Below are positions 18,805 through 26,432 of a stretch of DNA of 64,000 nt, in pieces; the first letter of the stretch is position 1, and every line of letters begins with the position of its first letter. The translations under genes were made by a program, and so were the position numbers. The stretch covers positions 1 to 64,000 of the forward strand of contig JAAZBV010000155.1 in the NCBI GenBank assembly GCA_012513605.1, written 5' to 3'. The notes under the pieces are model-generated. The model had not been told where the DNA came from. It did not search any database and was given only the letters and a program-made list of their open reading frames with translations. This DNA comes from Desulfatiglans sp. (GTDB lineage Bacteria > Desulfobacterota > DSM-4660 > Desulfatiglandales > HGW-15).

Positions 18805-18887
18805 ACGGTTTGCGGCATGAGGTTTTCGGTATACGGGAAAGCCAAATACCCAAGACCGAAAACCGTAGACCTGAAACCTGAAACCTG
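18803..18887. repeat. ACCTGAAACCTGAAACCTG word repeat with hairpin
   Basis: The tract contains GGTTTTCGGT (18821-18830) and its complement ACCGAAAACC (18855-18864), then period-7 words CCTGAAACCTGAAACCTG. It begins inside the YchF-like stop codon. A sister element (20001-20070) follows argC, so argC is bracketed by two ACGGTTTACGG-type elements. Confidence 0.6.
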
Positions 18888-18933
18888 TTTGTATTAGCAA
18901 TAACATTATTATACTTATAATTGAGAGAATAAC

Positions 18934-19995
18934 ATGAAGAAGATTAAAGTTGGTATTATCGGCGCTGGTGGTTACGGCGGATGCGGGGCAATAGAGATAC
19001 TTAGTGAACATCCCAATGTTGAACTCTGTGCCCTTATGGCAAAACATGAAACAGGTAAACCCATAAGTGGTATTTACCCTCACCTTAAAGGGTTTTGTGA
19101 CCTGATGGTTTATGAACCTGAAGACCCGAAATGCCCTGATGATTTTGATGTTGTATTCTACTCAACACCTGATGGGGTTGGGCAGAACAATGCAAAAAAG
19201 TGGCTGGACAAGGGGATAAAGGTGATCGACTACAGCGGCGATTTCAGGTTTGATAACCCTGACATATATAAAAGTTACGCCAGAAGGATAGGAAAGGCAC
19301 AGGATCATGCCTCACCGGAACTCCTTTCAAAAACCGTATATGGTCTTGCTGAGCTGCATCGTGATGAGATAAAAAAGGCAAGTATTGTCGGCAACCCCGG
19401 CTGCTTTGCGGTAAGCTGCATACTTGGGTTAGCGCCAGCAATAAAGGCATCCCTCATAGATTTCAGCTCAATAATCTGTGATGCAAAGACAGGCGTTTCA
19501 GGGGCTGGTAAAACCCCCAAACCCACATTTCATTATCCTGCAAGGTATGATGCAATGAATGCATACAAGGTATCAGGGCATCAGCATGTGTTTGAGATAG
19601 AGAGGGAGCTGGGGATCATTGCAAATAAAGAGATAAAGATAACCTTTACACCGCATGTGGTGCCGCTTACAAGGGGCATACTCTCAACAATATATGGCAA
19701 CCTGACAGGGTCAACGGATATAAACTATATCCTTGACGCATACCGAAATTTTTATAAGGGTTCCAGATTTGTGAGGGTATTCGGCCCTGAGACAGCCTTA
19801 ACAAGCACGGATGTAAGGGGCAGCAATTTCTGCAACCTCTCAATAAATGTGGATGAGAGGACAGGTAAACTCATAGTGGTGAGCTACATCGATAACCTTA
19901 TGAAAGGCCAGGCAGGAAGCGCTGTACAGAACATGAATATCATGTTCGGGCTGGATGAGACAACTGGACTCCTCAAAGTTGGGAGATTTCCGTAA
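18934..19995 (+). CDS. argC: N-acetyl-gamma-glutamyl-phosphate reductase ArgC
   Basis: A 353-residue NADP-dependent reductase for the third step of arginine synthesis. The N-terminal Rossmann motif is VGIIGAGGYGGCGAIEIL. The catalytic cysteine is Cys157 in VGNPGCFAVSCILGLAP. The substrate and dimer region includes GVSGAGKTPKPTFHYPAR and SGHQHVFEIERELG, and the C-terminal VSYIDNLMKGQAGSAVQNMN is family-typical. It is alone here, not grouped with argJ/B/D. A weak GAGAG site precedes the ATG. Confidence 0.95.
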   Translation: MKKIKVGIIGAGGYGGCGAIEILSEHPNVELCALMAKHETGKPISGIYPHLKGFCDLMVYEPEDPKCPDDFDVVFYSTPDGVGQNNAKKWLDKGIKVIDYSGDFRFDNPDIYKSYARRIGKAQDHASPELLSKTVYGLAELHRDEIKKASIVGNPGCFAVSCILGLAPAIKASLIDFSSIICDAKTGVSGAGKTPKPTFHYPARYDAMNAYKVSGHQHVFEIERELGIIANKEIKITFTPHVVPLTRGILSTIYGNLTGSTDINYILDAYRNFYKGSRFVRVFGPETALTSTDVRGSNFCNLSINVDERTGKLIVVSYIDNLMKGQAGSAVQNMNIMFGLDETTGLLKVGRFP

Positions 19996-20000
19996 TAAAA

Positions 20001-20070
20001 ACGGTTTACGGTTTTAGGTTTGCGGTTTAAGGTAAAAACCGAAGACCTTACACCTCAGACCGTAAACCGT
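20001..20070. repeat. ACGGTTTACGGT inverted repeat after argC
   Basis: A perfect 12-bp inverted repeat (ACGGTTTACGGT at 20001-20012, ACCGTAAACCGT at 20059-20070) encloses further TTTGCGGTTTAAGG-type words. It starts 5 bp after the argC stop and could terminate transcription, though no T-run follows. Confidence 0.65.
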
Positions 20071-20132
20071 AATCAAGCCTTGGCATTAACATTAATAACC
20101 AGCACTGCTATAAAAAAGGGGAAAATATATAA

Positions 20133-20900
20133 ATGTTAATCGACAGCCATGCCCACCTTGACATGGAAGAATTTCATGAAGACCTTGAAGCTGTAATAGA
20201 GAGGGCTGTGGAAGGTGGTGTTGAAAGGATCATCACTATTGGGATAGACCTTGAAAGCTCCATTAAGGCCCTTGATATTGCAAGCCGCCACAGTTTTATC
20301 TATTCAACAGTAGGCTTCCATCCCCACGACGCCGACAAAGTCACAGACGCGAGGCTTCTGGAATTGCAAAGCATTGCAAAAGAAAAGAGGATAGTAGCAT
20401 GGGGGGAGATAGGGCTTGATTTTTTTAGAAACCGCTCTCCTAAAGAAAAGCAGATAGAGGCATTCAAAAAGCAGCTTGATATTGCACATGACCTTGATCT
20501 TCCTGTGATCATCCATAACCGCGATGCAGATAAAGAGACAATAGAGATACTGAAGGCGCACCGAAACGGTATCCATAAAGGAGTTATACACTGCTTTTCA
20601 AGCGATTATGATACGGCCCTTATCTTTATTGATATGGGTTTTTATATCTCGATACCTGGGGTCGTAACATTTACCAATGCCGCCAAATTAAAGGATGTAG
20701 CAAAGCGTATCCCCCTTGACCGCATGCTTGTTGAAACAGACTGCCCATTTCTTGCACCAGTTCCAAAGAGGGGTAAACGCAATGAACCCCTGTATGTTAC
20801 CTATACAGCAGGGATGATCGCAGACCTGCGTGGCATGCCATATGAAGAGATAGCAGCAATGACCACCCGTAACAGCAAGACACTCTATAAAATCGCCTGA
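20133..20900 (+). CDS. tatD: TatD-family metal-dependent DNase
   Basis: A 255-residue TIM-barrel hydrolase. Metal ligands are visible in LIDSHAHLDMEEF (HxH), GEIGLDFFRN (Glu), PVIIHNRDADKET (His), IHCFSSDYDTA (His) and MLVETDCPFLAPVP (Asp). TatD/YcfH enzymes act as 3'-5' exonucleases or in D-aminoacyl-tRNA and DNA quality control; the cellular role here is not fixed by context. AAGGGG lies upstream of the ATG. The maf gene begins 5 bp downstream, so the two are co-transcribed. Confidence 0.94.
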   Translation: MLIDSHAHLDMEEFHEDLEAVIERAVEGGVERIITIGIDLESSIKALDIASRHSFIYSTVGFHPHDADKVTDARLLELQSIAKEKRIVAWGEIGLDFFRNRSPKEKQIEAFKKQLDIAHDLDLPVIIHNRDADKETIEILKAHRNGIHKGVIHCFSSDYDTALIFIDMGFYISIPGVVTFTNAAKLKDVAKRIPLDRMLVETDCPFLAPVPKRGKRNEPLYVTYTAGMIADLRGMPYEEIAAMTTRNSKTLYKIA

Positions 20901-20905
20901 TAACC

Positions 20906-21523
20906 ATGAGCTTTCCATATATCTCAATAAATAATCCGCTTATACTTGCATCTGCCTCACCAAGAAGAAAGGAGCTGCTGAAACAGGTAGGGATTCCATT
21001 CAAGGTGGTCGAAGGTGATATTGATGAAAATGGTGAAGATGGCACCCCTTATGAGATCTGCGAAAGGCTTGCTGAAAAAAAAGCCCTTTCCGTTTATAAA
21101 GCGTCGGGCAAAAACTGGGTACTTGGCGCTGACACCATTGTTGTTAAGGATGGCATAATCATGGGTAAACCGGAGAATGCCGAAGATGCCGCTAATATGT
21201 TACAGCGCTTGAGTGCTGGTGACCATGAGGTTATTACAGGGTACTCTATTATCAATCCTGATGGAGGCCTTGCAGTAACAGCGCATGTTACTACAACAGT
21301 CACCTTTAAAAGACTCACACCAGAAGAGATAAACTCCTACATAAAAACCAATGAACCCTTTGGCAAGGCGGGCGCATATGCAATCCAGGAGATAGGGGCA
21401 TTTATGATAACAGGCATAAATGGCTCATACAGTAATGTTGTTGGGTTGCCGCTCTTTGAGGTAATAGATTCGCTTGTAAGGGCTAAGGCATTAGAGAGAT
21501 TTCCATCTTTTTTCTTTCCTTAG
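20906..21523 (+). CDS. maf: Maf-family nucleoside triphosphate pyrophosphatase
   Basis: A 205-residue Maf protein, which hydrolyses non-canonical or dTTP/UTP nucleotides to monophosphates. The N-terminal signature LILASASPRRKELLKQVGIP is complete. The catalytic Asp lies in LGADTIVVKDG, and the family motifs GKPENAEDAANMLQRLSAGDH and GKAGAYAIQEIGAFM are intact. It follows tatD by 5 bp. Convergent with vapC downstream, with no clear terminator in the 44-bp gap. Confidence 0.94.
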   Translation: MSFPYISINNPLILASASPRRKELLKQVGIPFKVVEGDIDENGEDGTPYEICERLAEKKALSVYKASGKNWVLGADTIVVKDGIIMGKPENAEDAANMLQRLSAGDHEVITGYSIINPDGGLAVTAHVTTTVTFKRLTPEEINSYIKTNEPFGKAGAYAIQEIGAFMITGINGSYSNVVGLPLFEVIDSLVRAKALERFPSFFFP

Positions 21524-21567
21524 CAGGTCACTATCGAGATATAAGCTGAGATCAAACAGAGGCAATT

Positions 21568-21948
21568 TTATTCAAAGAGCTGGAGTTTAAGTATGTCTTT
21601 CATGAGTTTAAAATGTTTATCAAAAGTATAAATGTTACAATGATTTTGCTTTGCATTTTGCGCAATTATCAAATCAGGAATACCAATCCCGTTTAGCCCG
21701 TTTTTTAAACATTGAAATTGGGACTCCATAATTTGATCCCAGTTAATTGATAGATCTAATTTGTTAATTTCAGATAATAATTCTATTATCTTTCGCTGGT
21801 TTTGTACTCTTAAAAATGGGACCAATTCGGCCAGTATAAGATCGTTAATAACAATGAGGTTTTCATCAAATAAGAAATCAAGCTTTTCAGAATTCTTTCC
21901 ACTTCTGAAATATTCGATCCATATAGATGTGTCGACTAATACCGACAT
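21568..21948 (-). CDS. vapC: PIN-domain toxin, VapC family (locus 1)
   Basis: A 126-residue PIN-domain ribonuclease, the toxin of a type II pair. Acidic residues are present in SVLVDTSIWIEYF (Asp5), ILAELVPFL (Glu), GIGIPDLIIAQNA (Asp) and IYTFDKHFKLM (Asp). VapC toxins usually cleave tRNA or rRNA. Its start overlaps the antitoxin gene by 13 bp, as is typical for vapBC. It sits in an accessory stretch next to a decayed BrnT gene. Confidence 0.9.
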   Translation of the reverse strand: MSVLVDTSIWIEYFRSGKNSEKLDFLFDENLIVINDLILAELVPFLRVQNQRKIIELLSEINKLDLSINWDQIMESQFQCLKNGLNGIGIPDLIIAQNAKQNHCNIYTFDKHFKLMKDILKLQLFE

Positions 21949-22139
21949 TTACGCCCTCTAATGGCGTTCATATCGATATCTAAATCTACTTTGCCCTTAA
22001 AATCTTTCAATCCTGAAATCTTTGACTTCCTAATTAATTCTTCTAAAGCTGTAATTATTACTTTGGTTTTTGTATTAATTTGAGCAGCTTTCATAGCCTC
22101 ATCAATCAAATTTTCGGGCAAATCAAGTGTTGTTCTCAT
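21936..22139 (-). CDS. vapB: VapB-type ribbon-helix-helix antitoxin (locus 1)
   Basis: A 67-residue antitoxin. MRTTLDLPENLIDEAMKAAQ and the following helix fit a DUF2191/VapB ribbon-helix-helix; the C-terminal part (LKDFKGKVDLDIDMNAIRG) should wrap the toxin. Three ATGs lie close together (22154, 22142, 22139); that at 22139 is best placed behind GAGGAGG. The promoter has palindromic ATGCAT boxes suited to autoregulation. It overlaps vapC by 13 bp. Confidence 0.88.
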   Translation of the reverse strand: MRTTLDLPENLIDEAMKAAQINTKTKVIITALEELIRKSKISGLKDFKGKVDLDIDMNAIRGRKCRY

Positions 22140-22159
22140 CATTAGCCTCCTCATTCGTT

Positions 22160-22195
22160 ATGCATAAAAATATTATTTAATGCATACAATGTCAA
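22160..22195 (-). promoter_or_regulatory. vapBC promoter with ATGCAT operator boxes
   Basis: On the minus strand TTGACA (22190-22195), a 17-bp spacer and TATTTT (22167-22172) form a good sigma-70 promoter. Two ATGCAT-centred palindromes overlap the spacer end and the region after the -10. That is the arrangement expected for binding by the VapBC complex. Confidence 0.55.
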
Positions 22196-22271
22196 CATTA
22201 TTGCCGAACCCTTACTCTTGTATTGCAAGAGCTATTCAGTGACCCTTTAGTAAACTTGCATAATATTCCTA

Positions 22272-22379
22272 TTATTCCTTTTTGTCTGCCTTCCTTGCTA
22301 TAATCCTGATAACCGAATCATTTTCACAGTAGCATTGACAAACAACCAGTAGATTTGATTTACGCCCAAACTCTCCCAT
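22272..22379 (-). pseudogene. BrnT (DUF497) toxin C-terminal remnant
   Basis: A minus-strand frame reads MGEFGRKSNLLVVCQC, then SVIRIIARKADKKE and a stop, 35 residues. This resembles the last third of BrnT toxins (GR-LLVV ... IRIISARKA). The N-terminal two thirds and any brnA antitoxin are absent, so it is a fragment. It lies 133 bp upstream of vapB. The match is by eye and short. Confidence 0.45.
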
Positions 22380-22702
22380 TAACCATAAGAGGAATGTATG
22401 TAGATCAACCTGAAGGGCGCGGTGCCCGGTTTACATTTTAAATCCGCCTACATGGTGGTCACCCTTAGCAAATAGTGAAACAATATACTTGGATAAAACC
22501 ACTAACAGCACTAAACATACGAAAAGATTCCTATATTTCTGAAAAATCAATCAAATATTTTTACTTCCTTACCAACATCACCTATTTTTGTAATCTGATA
22601 GAAAAAGCAGTAAATCATGAATCACAGTATACCTGTTAAATTTATACTCCAAGAAATCATATATAAAGGGCAACCAGGGGAATAATCATACTGGGTTTAT
22701 CA
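22380..22702. other. Gene-free stretch with repeat copy A
   Basis: No gene is visible. At 22545-22585 the sequence AAATCAATCAAATATTTTTA then CTTCCTTACCAACATCACCT closely matches 24606-24645 on the other side of the ECF-sigma unit (about 36 of 41 columns). The rest is AT-rich. Confidence 0.6.
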
Positions 22703-23134
22703 CTAGATGGGGTCGTTTGATACAGAGTCTGTTTCTATTGTGTCTATTGTCTCACCGGCAATATTTTCAATCAAATAAAATTTCACATTTTTGTTTTCAG
22801 TTTCAATGCGCATTACGGCAATATGAGTTCTAAAGCCGGCAGGAACTGATACAGGCTCATCAGTTTCCAGTCGCTTATTATATTTATTAAAAATCGGATG
22901 GCCCGATTTGGCTGCAAGATCGATAAATGACTTGTTTTCCGGTTTCATAAATACAAAAGATATTCCCAGAACAAGCAATGCAACTATGGCAAAAGCAGAT
23001 GCCGGTTTAAATTTGGGAGTAGAGAATAGGCCCCTCTTTTTCTCAAGGTTTTCCAATTTTTCTCTTAAACCGTGTATGCCTCCCTCAGGAGGGGCAATAT
23101 TATCAAACAGGTTTTCAAATCTAATATTATTCAT
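22703..23134 (-). CDS. Putative single-pass anti-sigma factor
   Basis: A 143-residue protein encoded 2 bp after the ECF sigma gene, a position typical of anti-sigma factors. The cytoplasmic N-terminal about 50 residues include a short coiled stretch (GLREKLENLEKKRGLF). One transmembrane helix (FAIVALLVLGISFVFM) follows at about 49-65, then a periplasmic tail of about 75 residues. The zinc-binding HxxxCxxC motif of ZAS anti-sigma factors is absent. The role is inferred from position and topology; no family is recognised. AGGTG precedes the ATG. Confidence 0.6.
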   Translation of the reverse strand: MNNIRFENLFDNIAPPEGGIHGLREKLENLEKKRGLFSTPKFKPASAFAIVALLVLGISFVFMKPENKSFIDLAAKSGHPIFNKYNKRLETDEPVSVPAGFRTHIAVMRIETENKNVKFYLIENIAGETIDTIETDSVSNDPI

Positions 23135-23136
23135 AA

Positions 23137-23658
23137 TTACACCTGACCATACAGTCTGTTAAACCTTTCTCTCATAATACTGATTGCCTTGTTTCTTCTT
23201 GAACCTACAGTTCCTGCCGGAATGCCAAGCGCTTTACCTGCTTCATCATAGGACATATCGGAAAATTCAGTTAAAAGCACTGTTTCCTTAAGCTTTGAAG
23301 GCAGCCCGTCAACCACCTTTTTAAGCAACAGCAATTCTTCCTTTTTTATAAGGCTGTTTGTATTTTTTACCTCAGGCTCTTTTAAATGACCATCCAATGA
23401 TAAGAAGGTCAATATTCGTTTCCTCCTTAAAAAGCTCGAGGCCTTATTAATACAGATCTTATAGATAAGAGGCTTTACAGTGGCCATATCAATACGATCT
23501 CTGATCTTCCAGATTTTTACAAATGTCTCCTGAACAAGATCCTGTGCCTCTTCTTTATTCCACACATATCGAAAAACCACATTAAACAGCGGTTTTTCGA
23601 GTTCAATGTAAAGGCCTTCCAGATGACTCCTTGTCAATGTTGAAGGTTTTTCAGCCAT
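23137..23658 (-). CDS. ECF-subfamily RNA polymerase sigma factor
   Basis: A 173-residue sigma-70 family protein with only regions 2 and 4. Region 2 shows PLFNVVFRYVWNKEEAQDLV and QETFVKIWKIRD. Region 4 shows the helix-turn-helix SDMSYDEAGKALGIPAGTVG then SRRNKAISIMRERF. It is the middle gene of a lipoprotein-sigma-anti-sigma unit. Such factors usually respond to envelope signals, and the lipoprotein may belong to the sensed or induced system. Its target promoters cannot be read from this window. Confidence 0.92.
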   Translation of the reverse strand: MAEKPSTLTRSHLEGLYIELEKPLFNVVFRYVWNKEEAQDLVQETFVKIWKIRDRIDMATVKPLIYKICINKASSFLRRKRILTFLSLDGHLKEPEVKNTNSLIKKEELLLLKKVVDGLPSKLKETVLLTEFSDMSYDEAGKALGIPAGTVGSRRNKAISIMRERFNRLYGQV

Positions 23659-23667
23659 TGACCGGTT

Positions 23668-24462
23668 TTATTTTTTAGTTTCAGCAGAAATTATGTAATA
23701 TACGTCTACTTCTTCAACATGCTTTTCTTCATCTTTCAGAGGAAGAAAAATAGATACCCCGCGAAATTCCTGCCTCATTTGACCCAGTACGACCAACTCA
23801 CCGCTTTTGATTGTAATCTTTGTACGAAGGCTGCTGTCTTGCATTAGAGAATATCTGTCTTTTTTTTGATTAATCCATTTGATAGTTGGTTCAACAATCA
23901 CAGAACCATCATGATATGCATAAAGCATTTGGCTGATTGAAATATTGGCGCCAACAAGACTACTACCTGATCTCTGGCCCGATGAAGTCGTTGCAACATG
24001 ATCAAGCAGTTTAAACTCCATAGGGCCCTGTTTGTTTTGAATTGTATCAAGGGCAGGTTTTATCGCCCCGAATTCATCCAGGTTTGAGGGGGCCTCCGAT
24101 CTCCTGCCCGCAACCATCCAGTAATGAACTTCCGCTAAAGGCGTCGGGCCGGGATTATTCCTGCTTAGCCTTTCAATATACTCTTCCACTCCTGAATGAA
24201 AGCTTTCCGGGGCTGCAACCATTATCTGGCCGTCTGATGATATCTTTACCTTTCCGGCGGCCTGCTCGCCTTCTTTTACTGCCAGAAGCCCATATAAATC
24301 ATTATAAATGTCTCTTTCTAAACCGATAGGGACCTTATATGTTTTTAAAACCAGAGAATCCTGAGCTTGTGACGTCTCGCTTTTCTGCTCATTACATCCC
24401 ATAATAAAAACAATACACAAAACAGCAATCAATCCTGATAACGTGCTTATTTTACTTTTCAT
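23668..24462 (-). CDS. Lipoprotein with secretin-like C-terminal segment
   Basis: A 264-residue lipoprotein: signal peptide LSGLIAVLCIVFIMGC, with lipidation expected at Cys23. The mature part includes repeated-looking elements (KVKISSDGQIMVAAPESFH; VHYWMVAGRRSEAP) and a C-terminal block (ISISQMLYAYHDGSVIVEP; LRTKITIKSGELVVLGQMRQ) that resembles the beta-domain of secretins (GspD/PilQ), where GE-x-VVLGG is typical. It is far too short for a full secretin. A strong GGGGAG site precedes the ATG. First gene of the sigma-factor unit. Function unknown. Confidence 0.65.
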   Translation of the reverse strand: MKSKISTLSGLIAVLCIVFIMGCNEQKSETSQAQDSLVLKTYKVPIGLERDIYNDLYGLLAVKEGEQAAGKVKISSDGQIMVAAPESFHSGVEEYIERLSRNNPGPTPLAEVHYWMVAGRRSEAPSNLDEFGAIKPALDTIQNKQGPMEFKLLDHVATTSSGQRSGSSLVGANISISQMLYAYHDGSVIVEPTIKWINQKKDRYSLMQDSSLRTKITIKSGELVVLGQMRQEFRGVSIFLPLKDEEKHVEEVDVYYIISAETKK

Positions 24463-24605
24463 TTGTTAATCTCCCCTCATTAATGATTTGGTTTCATGAC
24501 TGTTCATATTTTTTACTGCCTGTTTTTAATACTCCCGGGCAACCTATTTCTTCATTTTTTATTAAAAATATTTTAAATGAAGAAGTGTGAAAGAGATAAG
24601 ATTAT

Positions 24606-24645
24606 AAATCAATCAAATATTTTACTATTTTACCAACACCACCTG
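24606..24645. repeat. Repeat copy B flanking the ECF-sigma unit
   Basis: AAATCAATCAAATATTTTAC then TATTTTACCAACACCACCTG is the partner of 22545-22585, in direct orientation. The two bracket the three-gene unit 22703-24462. The rest of 24463-24799 has an inverted repeat around 24546-24585 (CTTCATTT / AAATGAAG) and no gene. Confidence 0.65.
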
Positions 24646-24799
24646 TTTACAACCAACTGGTAGTGAAAGCCTCAGGCGCAATATATATGAAATAAAGACC
24701 TTTCTTGAATAGAAGATAAAACAGGATATTGACATCCTATAGTCTCTTCTCTATATTCCCGCCATTAACAAAAAATAACAAGGCCAATAAAACATCACT

Positions 24800-25981
24800 A
24801 TGAGTTCAACTACCAAAAGCCAGATTTCCAGGATGGTGGCTAAAATTAGGCAGCTTCACAGCCAGGGTGAACCTCTTAACCTGACAGCTGCAAAACGCCG
24901 CTTTCCTGACCTGGTTGAATCTGCATTTGCGGTTAAACCCTTTCTTGGCTGGCGAAAACTGCTGATTGCAACAGGGATCGACTACAAAGATATTGAGCGG
25001 GAATACCTTGATCACGTTGTCTGCAAAATCTGTGGCAAAAAATTCAGTATCCTTACCGGACACCTTATGGGAACACACTCCATAACGCCTGAGGAATATC
25101 GTAAGGAGTATCCCGGCGCCGAACTGATGTCTGAAACCCTTCGCATTGCACGAAGAGGAGTTAAACAAAAACCGATTAACCTTAAAACCACCCTGCCTCA
25201 CTGGGAAGAACTCTGGACACCTGAATACCTTCTCGACCGCATTGAAGACTATCGTGAGCGTGGAGGTCCGATCAACTTTTATTCAATACAGGCCCATGAC
25301 AGATCTACTACCGATGCTGCAATTCGTTTCTATGGAAGCTGGGACGCTGCTATAGCAAGGCTTGGAATCAATCCGGATGAGAACCGGAAGCAGGTTCCCT
25401 GCATCAGACTTTCCGATGAAGATGTGATAAACAGCCTGAAGAATCGCCAAAAAAAAGGTTTGCCTTTAAATGACCATGCAATTTATACATCGGATCTCCG
25501 GCTTTACAATGCTGCACGCCGAAAGTTTGGCTCATATCCAAAGGCGCTTAAGGCCGCTGGTATTGATCCCAAAAAAGTATCACTGAGAAACCAGTATACT
25601 GATGAAGAGTTGAACAAGGTTATAAAAGCAGCACACAGGATTAGCAAATTGACCGGTGAAGCGCGCCTGGAAGCCCTCCGAAAATTTAAGCAACGATACC
25701 GATCCATAGTTATCGTAAAATATAAAAACTGGAAAAACTTTGCCATTAAAGTCGGGTTGAACCCGGAAAAGTTATCTTTGTACGAACAGGAAGAAGATCT
25801 GATAATAGCCATCAAAAAGCTCCCTTCCAACATGACTGCGGGCAGGCTATTCAATGAAAATAGATTTCTCTATGGTAAGATATGGTACAGGTTTGGTCCG
25901 GTATCCACTGTCCTTAAAAAATACCATAAGATTAATCATGTTCTGAGGAAGAGCGGAAAAAATAAAAATGAAGGCTTTTAA
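24800..25981 (+). CDS. MucR/Ros-type zinc finger protein with HNH-associated repeats
   Basis: A 393-residue protein without a nuclease motif. Near residues 73-95 it has a MucR/Ros-like finger, VCKICGKKFSILTGHLMGTH, followed by SITPEEYRKEYPG. The rest is about five degenerate units of 55-65 residues, each ending in FGSW-x-x-AL-x-x-AGI-x-P: FLGWRKLLIATGID (unit 1), YGSWDAAIARLGINP (2), FGSYPKALKAAGIDP (3), YKNWKNFAIKVGLNP (4) and FGPVSTVLKKYHK (5). Such units match my knowledge of the homing-endonuclease-associated repeat, a DNA-binding helical module. Together they suggest a sequence-specific DNA-binding protein. There is no Shine-Dalgarno before the ATG. It stands alone. Confidence 0.65.
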   Translation: MSSTTKSQISRMVAKIRQLHSQGEPLNLTAAKRRFPDLVESAFAVKPFLGWRKLLIATGIDYKDIEREYLDHVVCKICGKKFSILTGHLMGTHSITPEEYRKEYPGAELMSETLRIARRGVKQKPINLKTTLPHWEELWTPEYLLDRIEDYRERGGPINFYSIQAHDRSTTDAAIRFYGSWDAAIARLGINPDENRKQVPCIRLSDEDVINSLKNRQKKGLPLNDHAIYTSDLRLYNAARRKFGSYPKALKAAGIDPKKVSLRNQYTDEELNKVIKAAHRISKLTGEARLEALRKFKQRYRSIVIVKYKNWKNFAIKVGLNPEKLSLYEQEEDLIIAIKKLPSNMTAGRLFNENRFLYGKIWYRFGPVSTVLKKYHKINHVLRKSGKNKNEGF

Positions 25982-26188
25982 ATAAGACGCCGCTAAAAAT
26001 GTGCATCATGCACATGAGATTGTGCATTTACTCAAAACTATTTTCCCTAACAAATCCTCTACCTAAATCGTTTCATGTAGATTAAACAGTCAGAAAACTT
26101 GCTATTACTGGATAACTTTTGCTTTTATCTTTTAAAAGTATATGTTTTTCCTCTGTGGCATGATGTTTGTAATCAAAAACAGGCTATA

Positions 26189-26243
26189 GCGGTTTCGGCT
26201 GAAGGCTGTTAGAAAAAACCTAATAGTCTTCAGTCTCAACCGC
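26189..26243 (+). other. Long hairpin upstream of four-helix-bundle gene
   Basis: Two 24-nt arms (26189-26212 starting GCGGTTTCGGCTGAAGG; 26220-26243 ending TCAACCGC) separated by AAAAAAC pair at 22 of 24 positions, counting three G-T wobbles. The hairpin ends 31 bp before the ATG of the truncated gene at 26274. It lacks a T-run and does not look like a terminator. A 17-nt palindrome (ATGTGCATCATGCACAT) lies at 25999-26015. No gene is visible in 25982-26273. Confidence 0.7.
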
Positions 26244-26273
26244 TCCAGACTGCTTCAAAAAAAGGAGAAAACA

Positions 26274-26432
26274 ATGCGAGATCATAAAAAACTCAAGGCT
26301 TTTCAACTTGCAGATGAGGTTGTGTTAAGCATTTACAAGTTAACAAGGTTATCCCCCAAAGAAGAACTATTTGGCCTGACATCCCAAATGAGACGTGCTG
26401 CTACCCAAAAGACTTTATTATTTCTATTATGA
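26274..26432 (+). pseudogene. Truncated four-helix-bundle (23S rRNA IVS-type) protein gene
   Basis: With a clear AAAGGAG site, the ATG opens a 52-residue frame: MRDHKKLKAFQLADEVVLSI, then YKLTRLSPKEELFGLTSQMR RAA. That is the first third of the four-helix-bundle family (S23-related, TIGR02436-like), which normally continues with a V-S-I-P-x-N-I-A-E-G stretch. Here the homology stops after RRAA and the frame ends in TQKTLLFLL. The rest of the gene is not seen downstream. It is a 3'-deleted copy, free-standing rather than inside an rRNA gene. Confidence 0.75.

Noticed and set aside
11337-20070. Word-like repeats as a CRISPR array
   Set aside because: Periods of 7-9 nt without constant repeats and unique spacers, and no cas genes in the window.
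26430-26432. TGA of the four-helix-bundle gene as a selenocysteine codon
   Set aside because: Homology to the family ends eight codons before the TGA and does not resume after it.
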